Source of the DNA: Bacteroidota bacterium | GTDB lineage: Bacteria; Bacteroidota; Bacteroidia; AKYH767-A; OLB10 | Assembly (NCBI GenBank): GCA_016699635.1 | Contig: CP064983.1 | Coordinates: 1,364,001-1,428,000 of the forward strand | Reading direction: 5' to 3' | DNA: 64,000 bases | Shown here: positions 41,629 through 51,405 of the stretch, in pieces | How the letters are laid out: the number at the start of each line of letters is the position of its first letter | Numbering within the stretch: position 1 is the first letter of the stretch | Notes under the pieces: generated by a model | What the model was told of the DNA's origin: nothing | Seen by the model: only the letters and a program-made list of their open reading frames with translations | Database searches by the model: none | Position numbers and translations under genes: made by a program

Positions 41629-42570
41629 CTAAAAACCCACAACTATATAGGGTGCAAGTTTTTCAAAATCTTCCGGTTTAATTATTTTTAAATCACGTAA
41701 TTGTTCTGTTGATTTATAGTCACCATGCATTTTTCTGTAGTTTACAATTATAGTTGCCAGACTGCTGCTGATGTATGGATGTCTGAGGCTAAATGCATCA
41801 TCGGTATTGATGTTCTTCTTTTGAATGGGCTTTATATTACAAAGTAAATAAGGGCTGATTTTTTCAAAAACAGAATCAACAATAGCATTGACTTCATGCA
41901 ATTGATTAATTGATGTAAAACCACCTAATTTATTACGATACGAAACTATAGCTGCTGCCCTGCCAGGACCAATAGCAGGCAACTTCTGCCACTCTTCCTC
42001 ATCAGCTAAATTAATTTCAATAGGCTCAATAGTCCATTCTTTTTTTACTTTAATAGAATCTTGCTGATATTTATTCTGAGCGAATGTCGGCATTGAATCA
42101 GGCAGAAGAATAAAGGAATAAATACTGTCATAAAACGAAGGGGTGATGACAAAGAGTTTTTTTACATCTGACCGGATTCTGAATTTTCCTCCACGCTCTT
42201 CATATTTTTTGATTGATGCAATTTGTTTTTCTGATAAACCTAACTTGGTCCAAAGCGAATCGGCTAAATTATTTGGATTGAAAGGGAAAAGTATTCTAGT
42301 AGTTTGTGGAGAATTATTTTCTGAAAGTTTCGTTGCGTCTTTGACAACAATAGAATCGGCCTGTAACAAATTCCATTGTGCTACAGCAGAATCTAAACGA
42401 CTTGTGTTGATGGCAATTGGTGGCTCATAAAATTTAAGTCCGTACAGTGTCAGCAGCAGTACAACAATAATAATGGATAATACGATAATGCCCTTACGTT
42501 CACTGTAAGTAAACGTGTTGTACTGTTTAAAAATACTCCGTAGGTTATGAAAAGGCGGTTTCTTTTTCAT
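41629..42570 (-). CDS. Membrane-anchored helix-hairpin-helix (ComEA-like) protein
   Basis: 313 residues. A short cytoplasmic N-terminus, one membrane helix (GIIVLSIIIVVLLLTLYGLKF, ~27-47), a linker, then three HhH-type segments: LGLSEKQIASIKKYEERGGKFR (~125), INLADEEEWQKLPAIGPGRAAAIVSYR (~195), and HPYISSSLATIIVNYRKMHGDYKS (~265). HhH domains bind DNA non-specifically; the arrangement resembles ComEA-type DNA receptors in Bacteroidota, but a role in competence is not shown by the neighbours. Confidence 0.8.
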   Translation of the reverse strand: MKKKPPFHNLRSIFKQYNTFTYSERKGIIVLSIIIVVLLLTLYGLKFYEPPIAINTSRLDSAVAQWNLLQADSIVVKDATKLSENNSPQTTRILFPFNPNNLADSLWTKLGLSEKQIASIKKYEERGGKFRIRSDVKKLFVITPSFYDSIYSFILLPDSMPTFAQNKYQQDSIKVKKEWTIEPIEINLADEEEWQKLPAIGPGRAAAIVSYRNKLGGFTSINQLHEVNAIVDSVFEKISPYLLCNIKPIQKKNINTDDAFSLRHPYISSSLATIIVNYRKMHGDYKSTEQLRDLKIIKPEDFEKLAPYIVVGF

Positions 42571-42710
42571 GGTTAAAACGGTAAGTTAATTTTCTAAAGC
42601 GAAGATAGTATTTTAAAACAGAGTTTGTATGCAATGGATTTCATTTTCTTGAAGCCTGATTGATTATAATGTGGGGGTTTTTAAAGATATTTGCAGAAAA
42701 TATTTTTATC

Positions 42711-43067
42711 ATGTCTGTCTTGCCGCCATGTCCTTTATGTCATTCAATTTATACCTATGAAAATGGTAATCTGATGGTTTGTCCTGAATGTTTTTACGAG
42801 TGGAATCCCGAAGAACAACAATCTGTTTCAGAAGAAACGACAAGTGCTGATAGTGGAAAAGTTTTTGATGCTAACGGAAATGAATTGCAAAATGGCGATG
42901 CAGTAATTGTCATTAAAGATCTTCCTGTAAAAGGAGCACCCAAACCTGTGAAAGCCGGCACCAAGGTTAAGAACATTCGTCTGGTAGAAGGCAATCATAA
43001 CATTGATTGCAAAATAGATGGCTTTGGCTCAATGGCACTTAAATCGGAATTTGTAAGGAAGGCATAA
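42711..43067 (+). CDS. PhnA/YjdM-family zinc-ribbon protein
   Basis: 118 residues from the ATG at 42711 ([16 protein letters not shown]). The frame opens 17 codons earlier, but homologous proteins begin at the zinc ribbon. The Cys set CPLC...CPEC (~7-30) forms a zinc ribbon, followed by an acidic linker and the conserved C-terminal domain [23 protein letters not shown]...[16 protein letters not shown]. Despite the historic name the family has no proven role in phosphonate use. A single gene between divergent and convergent neighbours. Confidence 0.9.
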   Translation: MSVLPPCPLCHSIYTYENGNLMVCPECFYEWNPEEQQSVSEETTSADSGKVFDANGNELQNGDAVIVIKDLPVKGAPKPVKAGTKVKNIRLVEGNHNIDCKIDGFGSMALKSEFVRKA

Positions 43068-43074
43068 AATAAAA

Positions 43075-43986
43075 TCAGCTAAGGATTTTATGATTCATTT
43101 TCAGTGACACTTTATTTTCTACAATAAGTTCTGCATAGCTTCCCATTGCCAGTGGATTATTTTCTGTAATATGTCCTGCAGGGAAATTAAAACAAACAGG
43201 AAAATTGTATTCTGAAACATGTTCGGCAATAATTTCTTCTGCTGTTTTTCCAAATGGAATGGTGTTGTCTTTCATATCGCTCATAGCACCAACAACAAGT
43301 CCTGCTAAACCATGTAACTTACCACTGCGTTTGAGCTGCATCATCATACGGTCGATATGGTAAAGGTATTCATCCAAATCTTCCAAAAAAAGAATTTTTC
43401 CATTAGTATCAATGTCAGATGCTGATGCAGCAAGTGAATATAAAATAGAAAGATTGCCTCCAACCAATTGCCCAGTGGCATTTCCTGTTCTGTTTAAAGG
43501 ATGTGTGGCAGCATTTAACACAATGCTATTGCCGAAAAGAAAATCTTTTATTTGTTTTAAAATAACGTTAGGCGATTTCGGAAAATTTATTGCCATAGGT
43601 GCATGCAGTGTGACAATGTTCAACTGCTTGTGCACATGTGAGTGAATGGTAGTGATATCGCTGAAGCCAATAAGCCACTTTGGATTTTTTTTGAACTCTG
43701 AAAAATTAATGCTGTCAATTATTCTTACTGAGCCATAACCACCACGTGCAAAAAGAACAGCTTTAATGTTTGGATTATCCAATGCCCACTGAAAATCTTC
43801 TGCACGTAAAGTGTCATCACCGGCAAACTGATTTTTATCAGCATATAAATTTTTACCCTCTGTAACATGTAATCCCCATTGCTGAAGTATGTCAATTGCC
43901 GGAGCCATTTCATCGCGGCTGACTTTGCGTGCTGTGGCCACAATGGCAATGGTATCACCTGCTTTAAGCGGTAGGGGGAAAATCAT
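43075..43986 (-). CDS. LD-carboxypeptidase (peptidase family S66)
   Basis: 303 residues. N-terminal LKAGDTIAIVATARKV, ARGGYGSVRIID (~80), nucleophile Ser in GFSDITTIHSHV (~111), Glu in LFLEDLDEYLYHIDRM (~200) and catalytic His in NFPAGHITENNPLAMG (~275). LdcA-type enzymes remove the terminal D-Ala from murein tetrapeptides during peptidoglycan recycling; MccF relatives cleave microcin. It is convergent with the phnA-like gene (7 bp) and divergent from metG. Confidence 0.9.
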   Translation of the reverse strand: MIFPLPLKAGDTIAIVATARKVSRDEMAPAIDILQQWGLHVTEGKNLYADKNQFAGDDTLRAEDFQWALDNPNIKAVLFARGGYGSVRIIDSINFSEFKKNPKWLIGFSDITTIHSHVHKQLNIVTLHAPMAINFPKSPNVILKQIKDFLFGNSIVLNAATHPLNRTGNATGQLVGGNLSILYSLAASASDIDTNGKILFLEDLDEYLYHIDRMMMQLKRSGKLHGLAGLVVGAMSDMKDNTIPFGKTAEEIIAEHVSEYNFPVCFNFPAGHITENNPLAMGSYAELIVENKVSLKMNHKILS

Positions 43987-44001
43987 CTGCTGTTGTTTTT
44001 T

Positions 44002-44019
44002 TATCTTTGCAAAGTAAAA
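44002..44019. promoter_or_regulatory. Overlapping divergent promoter boxes between the S66 peptidase gene and metG
   Basis: TATCTTTGC on the plus strand (44002-44010) fits TAnnTTTG for metG, and TACTTTGC on the minus strand (about 44017-44010) is a near match for the S66 gene. The two boxes share the palindrome TTTGCAAA. metG would have a leader of about 110 nt. Confidence 0.4.
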
Positions 44020-44123
44020 AGAAAAGAGTTTTTAGTTAGATGTTTTGCGTTTAAAGTTTTTAAAAAACCTTCCGGACTTTAGCTTTTTAACTTTCTAGAC
44101 TTTACAACTTTTAAAAACAATTC

Positions 44124-46217
44124 ATGTCAAGATATTTAATCACTGCCGCACTTCCCTATGCCAACGGTCCGGTTCATATAGGGCACCTTGCCGGATGCTA
44201 TATTCCTGCCGATACCTATTCGCGCTATTTGCGACTTAAAGGCGAAGACGTAAAATTTATTTGTGGAAGTGATGAGCATGGCGTACCTATTACTATCAAA
44301 GCACGACAACTTGGTATTACACCACAGCAAGTGGTTGACAAATACCATCAGATGATGAAATCGTCATTTGAAAAATTGGGCATTTCATTCGATCATTATT
44401 CACGCACATCTTCTCCTATTCATCATCAGACAGCATCCGATTTTTTTAAAACACTTTATGACAAAGGCGTTTTTATTGAAGAAACTACAGAGCAGTTTTA
44501 TGACGAAGAAGCAAAACAATTTTTAGCAGACCGTTATATTACCGGTACTTGTCCGCGTTGTAATAATCCAAATGCCTATGGCGACCAATGCGAGAACTGC
44601 GGTGCTTCACTGAACCCAACAGACCTTATCAATCCAAAATCAAAACTGAGTGGCAACACACCCGTTCTCAGACCAACAAAAAACTGGTTTTTGCCAATGG
44701 GAGAAATTCAGAAGACAAAAGAATTTCAGGAATACATTAAACGCTTCGACAACTGGAAGCCAAACATTAAAGGACAATGTTCAAGCTGGCTTAACGAAGG
44801 ATTGCATCCGCGTGCAATGACACGCGACCTCGACTGGGGTGTGAAAGTACCTTTGCCCAATACAGAGGGAAAAGTGCTATATGTGTGGTTTGATGCACCT
44901 ATAGGATATATATCTGCAACAAAAGAGTTTTTACCAAACAACTGGAAAGATTATTGGCAAAAGCAAAACAAAGAAGAAGAAAATCCTAAGCTCATTCATT
45001 TTATCGGTAAGGACAATATTGTTTTTCATGCCATTATTTTTCCGATGATGTTGATGCAGCATGGCGGCTTTGTATTGCCTGATAATGTTCCTGCAAATGA
45101 GTTTTTGAATCTTGAAGGTGATAAAATTTCTACTTCGCGCAACTGGGCAGTGTGGCTGCACGAATATCTTGAAGATTTTCCGGGTCGTGAAGATGAATTG
45201 CGTTATGTGCTGACATCTATTGCACCGGAAACTAAGGACAGTGAGTTTACCTGGAAAGATTTTCAGGCTAGAGTAAATAATGAACTGGGAGCTATTGTAG
45301 GGAATTTTGTAAACAGAGTTGTGGTGTTGAGTAATAAGTATTTTAAAGGCAACCTCACAACTGATAGAGAAATTGCTGCTTCACCATTTGAAAATGAATT
45401 GAAAAAATTATTGCAGTCTTATACTAAAGCAATGGAAAATTTTCAATTCAGAGATGCACAGTCAATAGCAATGGATTTTGCTCGAATAGGTAATAAGTAT
45501 CTGACAGAGTGTGAACCATGGAAAAAATATAAAGCAGATGATGTTACCAGTGTCAATCAAACCAGAGAAGTACTGATTCATTGCCTATCATTGGTTTCAA
45601 AAATGGCTGTGTTGTTTCAACCTTTTTTGCCAAATGCATCAGCTAAAATGCTTGATATGCTTAAGGTAGATTCTGAAAAAAGAAAGCTTACCAAAAATGG
45701 TTTTGAAGACAATAAAATTTCGTTAAACAATATTATTTTAAATATTGACAGCCTTATCTTATTTCAAAAAATAGAAGACGCTGACATTGAAAAACAAATT
45801 CAAAAACTTCATGACAAAAAAGTGATGAATACAGAACAGAATCAGCAAGCAGAAGTTGTTAGTGAAACAACCATTGCGCCTCAACTTGCCGAAACTACTT
45901 TTGATGATTTCAGCAAGATGGATATTCGTGTTGCAACAATTTTAGAGGCAGAGCGCGTTCCAAAAACGGATAAACTTTTGAAGTTACTACTCGACACAGG
46001 CATTGATAAACGCACTGTTGTTTCAGGTATTGCAGCATGGTACGATCCCGAAAAAATTATCGGACAAAAAGTTGTGATGTTAGCCAACCTTGCTCCACGC
46101 AAAATTAAAGGTATTGAAAGCAAAGGAATGATACTGATGGCACAGAATGATAAAGGAGAGCTTTCATTTATTACACCATCAAAGCCGCAGATGGACAATG
46201 GAAACACCGTTAAATAG
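44124..46217 (+). CDS. metG: Methionyl-tRNA synthetase
   Basis: 697 residues, class I synthetase. HIGHLAGCYIPADTY carries the HIGH motif (~18), a four-Cys zinc knuckle is CPRCNNPNAYGDQCENCG (~143-160), and the KMSKS equivalent is KISTSRNW (~335). An anticodon-binding helical domain follows, then a linker, and a C-terminal tRNA-binding (EMAP/Trbp111-like) domain FSKMDIRVATILEAERVPKTDKLL (~595-690) as in dimeric MetRS. It charges both initiator and elongator tRNAMet. fumC follows at 26 bp. Confidence 0.97.
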   Translation: MSRYLITAALPYANGPVHIGHLAGCYIPADTYSRYLRLKGEDVKFICGSDEHGVPITIKARQLGITPQQVVDKYHQMMKSSFEKLGISFDHYSRTSSPIHHQTASDFFKTLYDKGVFIEETTEQFYDEEAKQFLADRYITGTCPRCNNPNAYGDQCENCGASLNPTDLINPKSKLSGNTPVLRPTKNWFLPMGEIQKTKEFQEYIKRFDNWKPNIKGQCSSWLNEGLHPRAMTRDLDWGVKVPLPNTEGKVLYVWFDAPIGYISATKEFLPNNWKDYWQKQNKEEENPKLIHFIGKDNIVFHAIIFPMMLMQHGGFVLPDNVPANEFLNLEGDKISTSRNWAVWLHEYLEDFPGREDELRYVLTSIAPETKDSEFTWKDFQARVNNELGAIVGNFVNRVVVLSNKYFKGNLTTDREIAASPFENELKKLLQSYTKAMENFQFRDAQSIAMDFARIGNKYLTECEPWKKYKADDVTSVNQTREVLIHCLSLVSKMAVLFQPFLPNASAKMLDMLKVDSEKRKLTKNGFEDNKISLNNIILNIDSLILFQKIEDADIEKQIQKLHDKKVMNTEQNQQAEVVSETTIAPQLAETTFDDFSKMDIRVATILEAERVPKTDKLLKLLLDTGIDKRTVVSGIAAWYDPEKIIGQKVVMLANLAPRKIKGIESKGMILMAQNDKGELSFITPSKPQMDNGNTVK

Positions 46218-46243
46218 ATTTAAAATTTATTAATTAAAATACA

Positions 46244-47638
46244 ATGGAATTCAGAAAAGAAAAAGACACGATGGGAATTGTTGAAGTTCCTGCAAACGTT
46301 TATTGGGGTGCACAAACACAGCGCTCAATAGAAAATTTTAAAATAGCCCGCGACACAAATAAAATGCCTAAAGAAATTATTGAAGCATTTGCCTATCTTA
46401 AAAAAGCTGCTGCACAAACGAATTTTGAAGCAGGTGTTTTACCAAAAGAAAAAAATGAATTGATAGCACGAGTGTGCGAAGAAATCCTCGAAGGAAAATT
46501 AAACGATCAGTTTCCACTTGTTGTATGGCAAACAGGTAGTGGTACGCAAAGTAACATGAATGTTAATGAAGTTGTAGCCTACCGCGCACATGTCATTAAT
46601 GGTGGAAGTTTATTGGACGAGAAGAAAGCTATTCATCCAAATGATGACGTAAACAAATCGCAGTCAAGCAACGATACTTTTCCAACAGCAATGCATATTG
46701 CTGCCTATAAAATATTGATTGACGTAACACTTCCGGGAATTAAAAAACTGAGAGATACACTCAAAGCCAAGTCGAAGGAGTTTATGAATGTGGTAAAAAT
46801 CGGACGTACACACCTGATGGATGCCACACCGCTTACATTAGGACAGGAATTAAGTGGCTATGTATCACAACTCGATCACGGTATTCGTGCTATTGAACAT
46901 ACACTACCGCATTTAGCAGAACTTGCATTGGGTGGCACTGCTGTCGGTACAGGAATCAACACACCCAAAGGTTATGATGTGAATGTAGCCAAGCACATTG
47001 CATCATTAACAAGGCTGCCGTTTGTTACTGCCGAAAATAAATTTGAAGCATTGGCAGCACACGATGCCATTGTTGAAGCACATGGTGCCTTAAAAACTGT
47101 TGCCTGCTCACTGATGAAAATAGCCAACGACATTCGTTTGCTTGCCAGCGGCCCCCGTTGTGGCATTGGCGAAGTATATATTCCCGACAACGAGCCGGGT
47201 TCATCTATCATGCCGGGAAAAGTAAATCCTACGCAGTGCGAAGCCATGACAATGGTAGCTGCACAGGTGTTGGGTAACGATGTAGCCATAAACATTGGTG
47301 GTGCAACAGGACATTTTGAACTGAATGTTTTTAAGCCGGTGATGATTTATAACTTCCTGCATAGTGCACGATTGATTGGAGAAGTTTGTATTTCGTTCAA
47401 CGACAAATGCGCCATAGGCATTGCACCATTACATGACAATATCAAAAAAAATCTGGAAAATTCATTAATGCTGGTAACTGCACTTAACACACACATTGGT
47501 TACTACAAAGCAGCAGAGATTGCACAAACAGCACATAAACAAGGCAAAACTTTAAAACAGACAGCTATTGATTTGGGTTATGTTACTTCAGAGCAGTTTG
47601 ATGCCTGGGTGAAGCCCGAAGATATGGTGGGATTGTAA
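46244..47638 (+). CDS. fumC: Class II fumarate hydratase
   Basis: 464 residues. FumC signature [19 protein letters not shown] (~316-334), with [19 protein letters not shown] (~97) and [11 protein letters not shown] (~139) forming the fumarate site, and [17 protein letters not shown]. It interconverts fumarate and malate in the TCA cycle; oxygen-tolerant and iron-independent in contrast to class I. It lies 26 bp after metG, with its own AT-rich leader; operon membership is uncertain. Confidence 0.96.
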   Translation: MEFRKEKDTMGIVEVPANVYWGAQTQRSIENFKIARDTNKMPKEIIEAFAYLKKAAAQTNFEAGVLPKEKNELIARVCEEILEGKLNDQFPLVVWQTGSGTQSNMNVNEVVAYRAHVINGGSLLDEKKAIHPNDDVNKSQSSNDTFPTAMHIAAYKILIDVTLPGIKKLRDTLKAKSKEFMNVVKIGRTHLMDATPLTLGQELSGYVSQLDHGIRAIEHTLPHLAELALGGTAVGTGINTPKGYDVNVAKHIASLTRLPFVTAENKFEALAAHDAIVEAHGALKTVACSLMKIANDIRLLASGPRCGIGEVYIPDNEPGSSIMPGKVNPTQCEAMTMVAAQVLGNDVAINIGGATGHFELNVFKPVMIYNFLHSARLIGEVCISFNDKCAIGIAPLHDNIKKNLENSLMLVTALNTHIGYYKAAEIAQTAHKQGKTLKQTAIDLGYVTSEQFDAWVKPEDMVGL

Positions 47639-47670
47639 TTTTTATTACTTTTACGATTAAATAATAGTTT

Positions 47671-48084
47671 ATGAAGAAGCTTATCATTTTCGCATTTATT
47701 TTTCTGACTTCGGTTGTGGCATTTGCGCAGTCGGGTGATGTGTTTACCACAGTAGAAAAAATGCCTGAATTTCCCGGAGGTCAAACAGGATTGCAGGAAT
47801 ATCTTCTTAAAAACATCAAATATCCCGAAGAGGCAAGGACCAATGTTGTGGAAGGCGTTTCGTATATAAACTTTGTGGTGTCATCAACAGGAGATGTTAC
47901 CGGTGCGCGTGTTTTAAAAGGGAACAATGAGCAATTTAATCAGGAAGCTTTACGTGTAGTTAGTGCTATGCCTCGCTGGCAACCCGGCATGCAGGGTGGG
48001 CAGACTGTAAGCGTACAATATACATTGCCTGTACGTTTTTCATTAACGGTGCCTGATAAAGAAGGTAAAAAACATAAAAAATAG
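47671..48084 (+). CDS. TonB C-terminal-domain exported protein
   Basis: 137 residues: a signal peptide (MKKLIIFAFIFLTSVVAFAQ), then a TonB C-terminal fold with EKMPEFPGGQTGLQEYLLKNIKYPEEAR (~32-59), VVSSTGDVTGARVLKG and MPRWQPGMQGGQTVSVQYTLPVRF. Here the TonB domain is alone, without membrane-spanning helix or proline-rich stalk, a common form in Bacteroidota; it may work in the periplasm with TonB-dependent receptors or peptidoglycan. It ends at a strong terminator. Confidence 0.88.
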   Translation: MKKLIIFAFIFLTSVVAFAQSGDVFTTVEKMPEFPGGQTGLQEYLLKNIKYPEEARTNVVEGVSYINFVVSSTGDVTGARVLKGNNEQFNQEALRVVSAMPRWQPGMQGGQTVSVQYTLPVRFSLTVPDKEGKKHKK

Positions 48085-48104
48085 ATTAATATCATCTTTT
48101 TTTG

Positions 48105-48137
48105 AAACAGCTGTCAAAACTTCATTGACAGCTGTTT
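48105..48137 (+). terminator. Strong Rho-independent terminator
   Basis: Perfect 13-bp stem AAACAGCTGTCAA/TTGACAGCTGTTT around a 7-nt loop, followed by TGTTTTTTG. It lies 21 bp after the TonB-domain gene stop. Confidence 0.9.
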
Positions 48138-48173
48138 TGTTTTTTGTAAATTGTGCTCTCATATTTTAATACA

Positions 48174-49010
48174 ATGAACCGCTTTAAAAATATCCTCATT
48201 AATGGTAAACATGGTAAACCGATTGTAACCGACATGTTTTTCAATGGCAATAAAGAGCCAATGCCTGTAATTATTTTTGCTCATGGCTTTAAAGGCTTCA
48301 AAGACTGGGGGCCTTATGATATGATTGCAGAATCGTTTGCTCATTCAGGATTTGTCTTTATTAAATTTAATTTTTCGTTTAATGGAACTACCCCCGATAA
48401 CCTGACTGAATTTGCAGACCTTGAAGCATTCGGACAAAATAATTTTACCAAAGAACTTGATGATTTAGACACACTACTCAACTGGCTTTGGCAGCATCCA
48501 CATAAAGAGCGTTTTGATTTAAACACCATTTATCTGGCAGGACACTCTCGCGGAGGAGCTATTTCAATAATTAAAGCTGCTGAAGATGGTCGCATCAGCA
48601 AAATTGCATCATGGGCATCGCCTATTGAGTTTAGTAAATATATTTCGCCACAGCAACTTAGTTTATGGCAGCAGGCGGGAGTCATTTATATAGAAAATGC
48701 ACGAACCCATCAGCAAATGCCACTCTACTATCAACTTGCTGAAGATGCCATCAACAATGCACAAAGAATAAATATTCATAAGGCAGTAAAACAGCTTTCA
48801 ATACCTCATTTAATCATTCATGGAACAGAGGATGAAACAGTAAGTTTTAGTGATGCCTTAGTCATGCATTCATGGAATACAAGGGCCTGTCTGACACCAA
48901 TAACATCGGCAAACCATAGTTTTGGTGCCGAGCATCCTTATGCCGGACAATTACTGCCTCCTCATTACCAGCAAGTTGTAAACGAAACAATAGCGTTTTT
49001 CAGAGCCTGA
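48174..49010 (+). CDS. Alpha/beta hydrolase (dienelactone hydrolase-like)
   Basis: 278 residues from the ATG at 48174 (MNRFKNILING). The oxyanion region is FAHGFKGFKDW (~43), the nucleophile elbow GHSRGG (Ser ~127), the acid in HGTEDETVS (~220), and the His in SANHSFGAEHP (~255). A complete serine hydrolase triad is therefore present. There is no signal peptide, so it is cytoplasmic. Substrate unknown; probably an esterase or peptidase of the DLH/S9-like group. Confidence 0.85.
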   Translation: MNRFKNILINGKHGKPIVTDMFFNGNKEPMPVIIFAHGFKGFKDWGPYDMIAESFAHSGFVFIKFNFSFNGTTPDNLTEFADLEAFGQNNFTKELDDLDTLLNWLWQHPHKERFDLNTIYLAGHSRGGAISIIKAAEDGRISKIASWASPIEFSKYISPQQLSLWQQAGVIYIENARTHQQMPLYYQLAEDAINNAQRINIHKAVKQLSIPHLIIHGTEDETVSFSDALVMHSWNTRACLTPITSANHSFGAEHPYAGQLLPPHYQQVVNETIAFFRA

Positions 49011-49094
49011 TATCTCTAAAGATTTCGTTTTATTTATTGCATTTTCAGTTGTATATTCGCCCCCTCATTTTTAAACCCCCTTTATTAAGACATT

Positions 49095-51189
49095 ATGGCT
49101 ATTATTGGAAAAATAAGAAGTAAGGCCGGCCTGCTCATTGGTATTATCGGATTAAGCTTAGTAGCTTTTATCCTTGGCGACTTGCTCACTTCTAACCGCT
49201 CATTCATTCAGGGAAATACCACAACAGCAGGTATCATAGGTGGAAAGAAAATCTCTATTCAGGATTTTGAAGCCAAAGTCCAACAGAATATAGAAAATTA
49301 TAAACTCAGTCAGGGTAAAGATCAGATAGACCAACAGACTACAGATCAATTGCGCGATCAAACCTGGGGACAGATGCTTAACGAAGAATTAATCGGCAAG
49401 CAAATTGCAAAAACAGGTTTGGTAGTGAGCAGCGATGAGTTGTTTGACATGGTTCAGGGTAATGACATTCACCCACAGATAAAACAGGCATTCAGCGACC
49501 CAAACACCAAGCAGTTTGATAAGAAAAATGTAATCCAGTTTTTAAAAAACATGGATAACGATCAGACAGGCCGCACCAGAGCACAATGGGTAAACTTCGA
49601 AAACAGCATTAAAGAAGAAAGACTGAATCAGAAATATTTCGACCTGATTAAAAATACTTTATGTTACCACTGCTGAAGCAAAGCTCGACTTTGAAGCAAA
49701 GAACAAAACTGAGTCTGCACGTTACATCATGCTTAACTACAGTACCATTGCCGATAGCACAGTGAAACTTACTGATGCCGATTTGCAAAAAGCATATAAC
49801 GAAAATATTAAAAGCTATGAGCAGCCGGAAGAATCGCGCAAACTCGACTATGTGACTTTTGATGTTGTGCCTTCTAACGAAGACAGAGCAGTAGCAGAAA
49901 AATATATTACAGACCTTGTTCCTGCATTTACTGCAAGCACAGACGACTCCTTGTTTGTAGCTCAGAACTCAGATTTTCCTGTTGACAACAGCTACCATAA
50001 AACAGGAACACTTTCTCCTGCTATTGAAGCACAGATGTTTGCAGAAGCTGTAGGTTTTGTGTCAGCACCATATATGGAAAACAATGCCTACTATGTTGCA
50101 AAATTAGAAGGCTCAAAAATGCTTCCTGATTCTGTTCAGGCACGCCATATTTTATTTAAGACAGAAGGAAAAGATTCATTACATGTTAAAGCAACTGCCG
50201 ACAGTATTTACAATCTGATAAAAGGCGGTGCTAAATTCGATCAGTTTGCTATGCTTTCTGAAGATCCGGGCTCTGCTATTAAAGGTGGCGACTTGGGTTG
50301 GTTTAAACCCGGAATGATGGTTCCTGAATTCAACGACTTTTGCTTTGACAATAAAAAAGGCTCGTTAGGTGTAGTAAAAACAAACTTCGGTTATCATATA
50401 ATTGAAATTACCGATCAGGCAGGTATGTCAAAAAATGTAAGGGTTTATGCTGTTGGACGTAAAATTGAAGCCAGCTCTAAAACCTATCAGGGTGTATTTG
50501 CAAAGGCAAATGACTTTGCAGCAAAAAACAACAATGGCGACAGTTATACTAAAGCTGTAAAAGACGAAGGATTAAATGCCCGTAATATTGAAAGCTTAAA
50601 AGAAAATGATAAAACTGTTCCCGGCCTTGATAATGCACGTGAGTTAATTCGTTGGGCATTTAAGGCTAAGAAGAACGATGTTTCAACACCTTTTGAGTTG
50701 GGTGATAAATTTGTTGTAGCACATTTAATGCAGATAAAACCTGAAGGCACATTGGCATTGGAAGATGTAAAAGAACAGGTAGAAGTTGAGGCACGCAAAA
50801 ACAAAAAAGCAGAAATGCTGATTGAGAAAATTAATGCAACAGGTTCAGCACAAAGTCTTGACGGATTGGCATCAAAGCTAAACATCGCTGTTCAGCCTTT
50901 GGAAAATGTAACATTTAACTCTCCATACATTCCAAACTTAGGTGCAGAAATGAATGTTATAGGAACTATGTTTGGATTAGGAAAAGACAAAGTGAGCAAG
51001 CCAATTAAAGGAGAGCAAGGTGTATTCGTTGTTCAGGTTACTGATGTAAAAGAACCGCAGGCTCCTGCTAATTTTAATGAAAGTAAAACGCAGGCAGAGC
51101 AACAATTGCAAAACCGTTCGCAGTACGAAACCTTTAATGCATTGAAAGAAAAGGCAAAGGTTAAAGATTATAGAGGTAAGTTCTATTAA
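49095..51189 (+). CDS. PpiD/SurA-like peptidyl-prolyl isomerase (one apparent frameshift)
   Basis: 697 residues after correction. An N-terminal membrane anchor (SKAGLLIGIIGLSLVAFILGDLL) is followed by a SurA_N/PpiD chaperone domain (~35-190), then a parvulin domain QARHILFKTEGKDS...GGDLGWFKPGMMVPEFNDFCF...KTNFGYHIIEITD (~350-440) and a C-terminal helical part. The frame breaks in an A5 run (49650-49654); one base fewer gives LIKILYVTTAEAKLDFE. PpiD-type foldases help newly translocated outer-membrane and secreted proteins, relevant to the many T9SS cargoes here. It ends before a strong terminator. Confidence 0.89.
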
Positions 51190-51219
51190 GAATTGTAAAA
51201 AAGATTTTACTTAAAAAAA

Positions 51220-51254
51220 TAAGGGCTTCGGAACAAAAATCTCCGAAGCCCTTA
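51220..51254 (+). terminator. Strong Rho-independent terminator of the PpiD-like gene
   Basis: Stem TAAGGGCTTCGGA/TCCGAAGCCCTTA (13 bp, perfect) with a 9-nt loop, followed by ATATTTTTGG. The T-run is also a TATTTTTG -7 box (51256-51263) for the next small gene. Confidence 0.9.
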
Positions 51255-51267
51255 ATATTTTTGGGGT

Positions 51268-51390
51268 GTGAATAAAGAGAAAGTCATATTGTGGTTTAAA
51301 AGGCTGGGGTTGGCAGGATTTTTATTTTTCCTGATCAAAGGCCTTATCTGGCTTGCAGTACTTTATGGTGCAGTAGAGTGGTTTAAATAA
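51268..51390 (+). CDS. 40-residue single-helix membrane protein
   Basis: A small reading frame from GTG at 51268 to TAA at 51388-51390: VNKEKVILWFKRLGLAGFLF, then a hydrophobic helix FLIKGLIWLAVLYGAVEWFK. The positive N-terminus and one amphipathic/hydrophobic helix (~14-36) predict an inner-membrane miniprotein, N-in. The pattern GFLFFLIKGLxWL recurs in small Bacteroidota proteins as I recall, but I know of no function. A TATTTTTG box lies 5 bp before the GTG, within the tail of the previous terminator, so the mRNA would be nearly leaderless. Confidence 0.6.
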   Translation: MNKEKVILWFKRLGLAGFLFFLIKGLIWLAVLYGAVEWFK

Positions 51391-51405
51391 TTGTGCTTAA
51401 TATAG

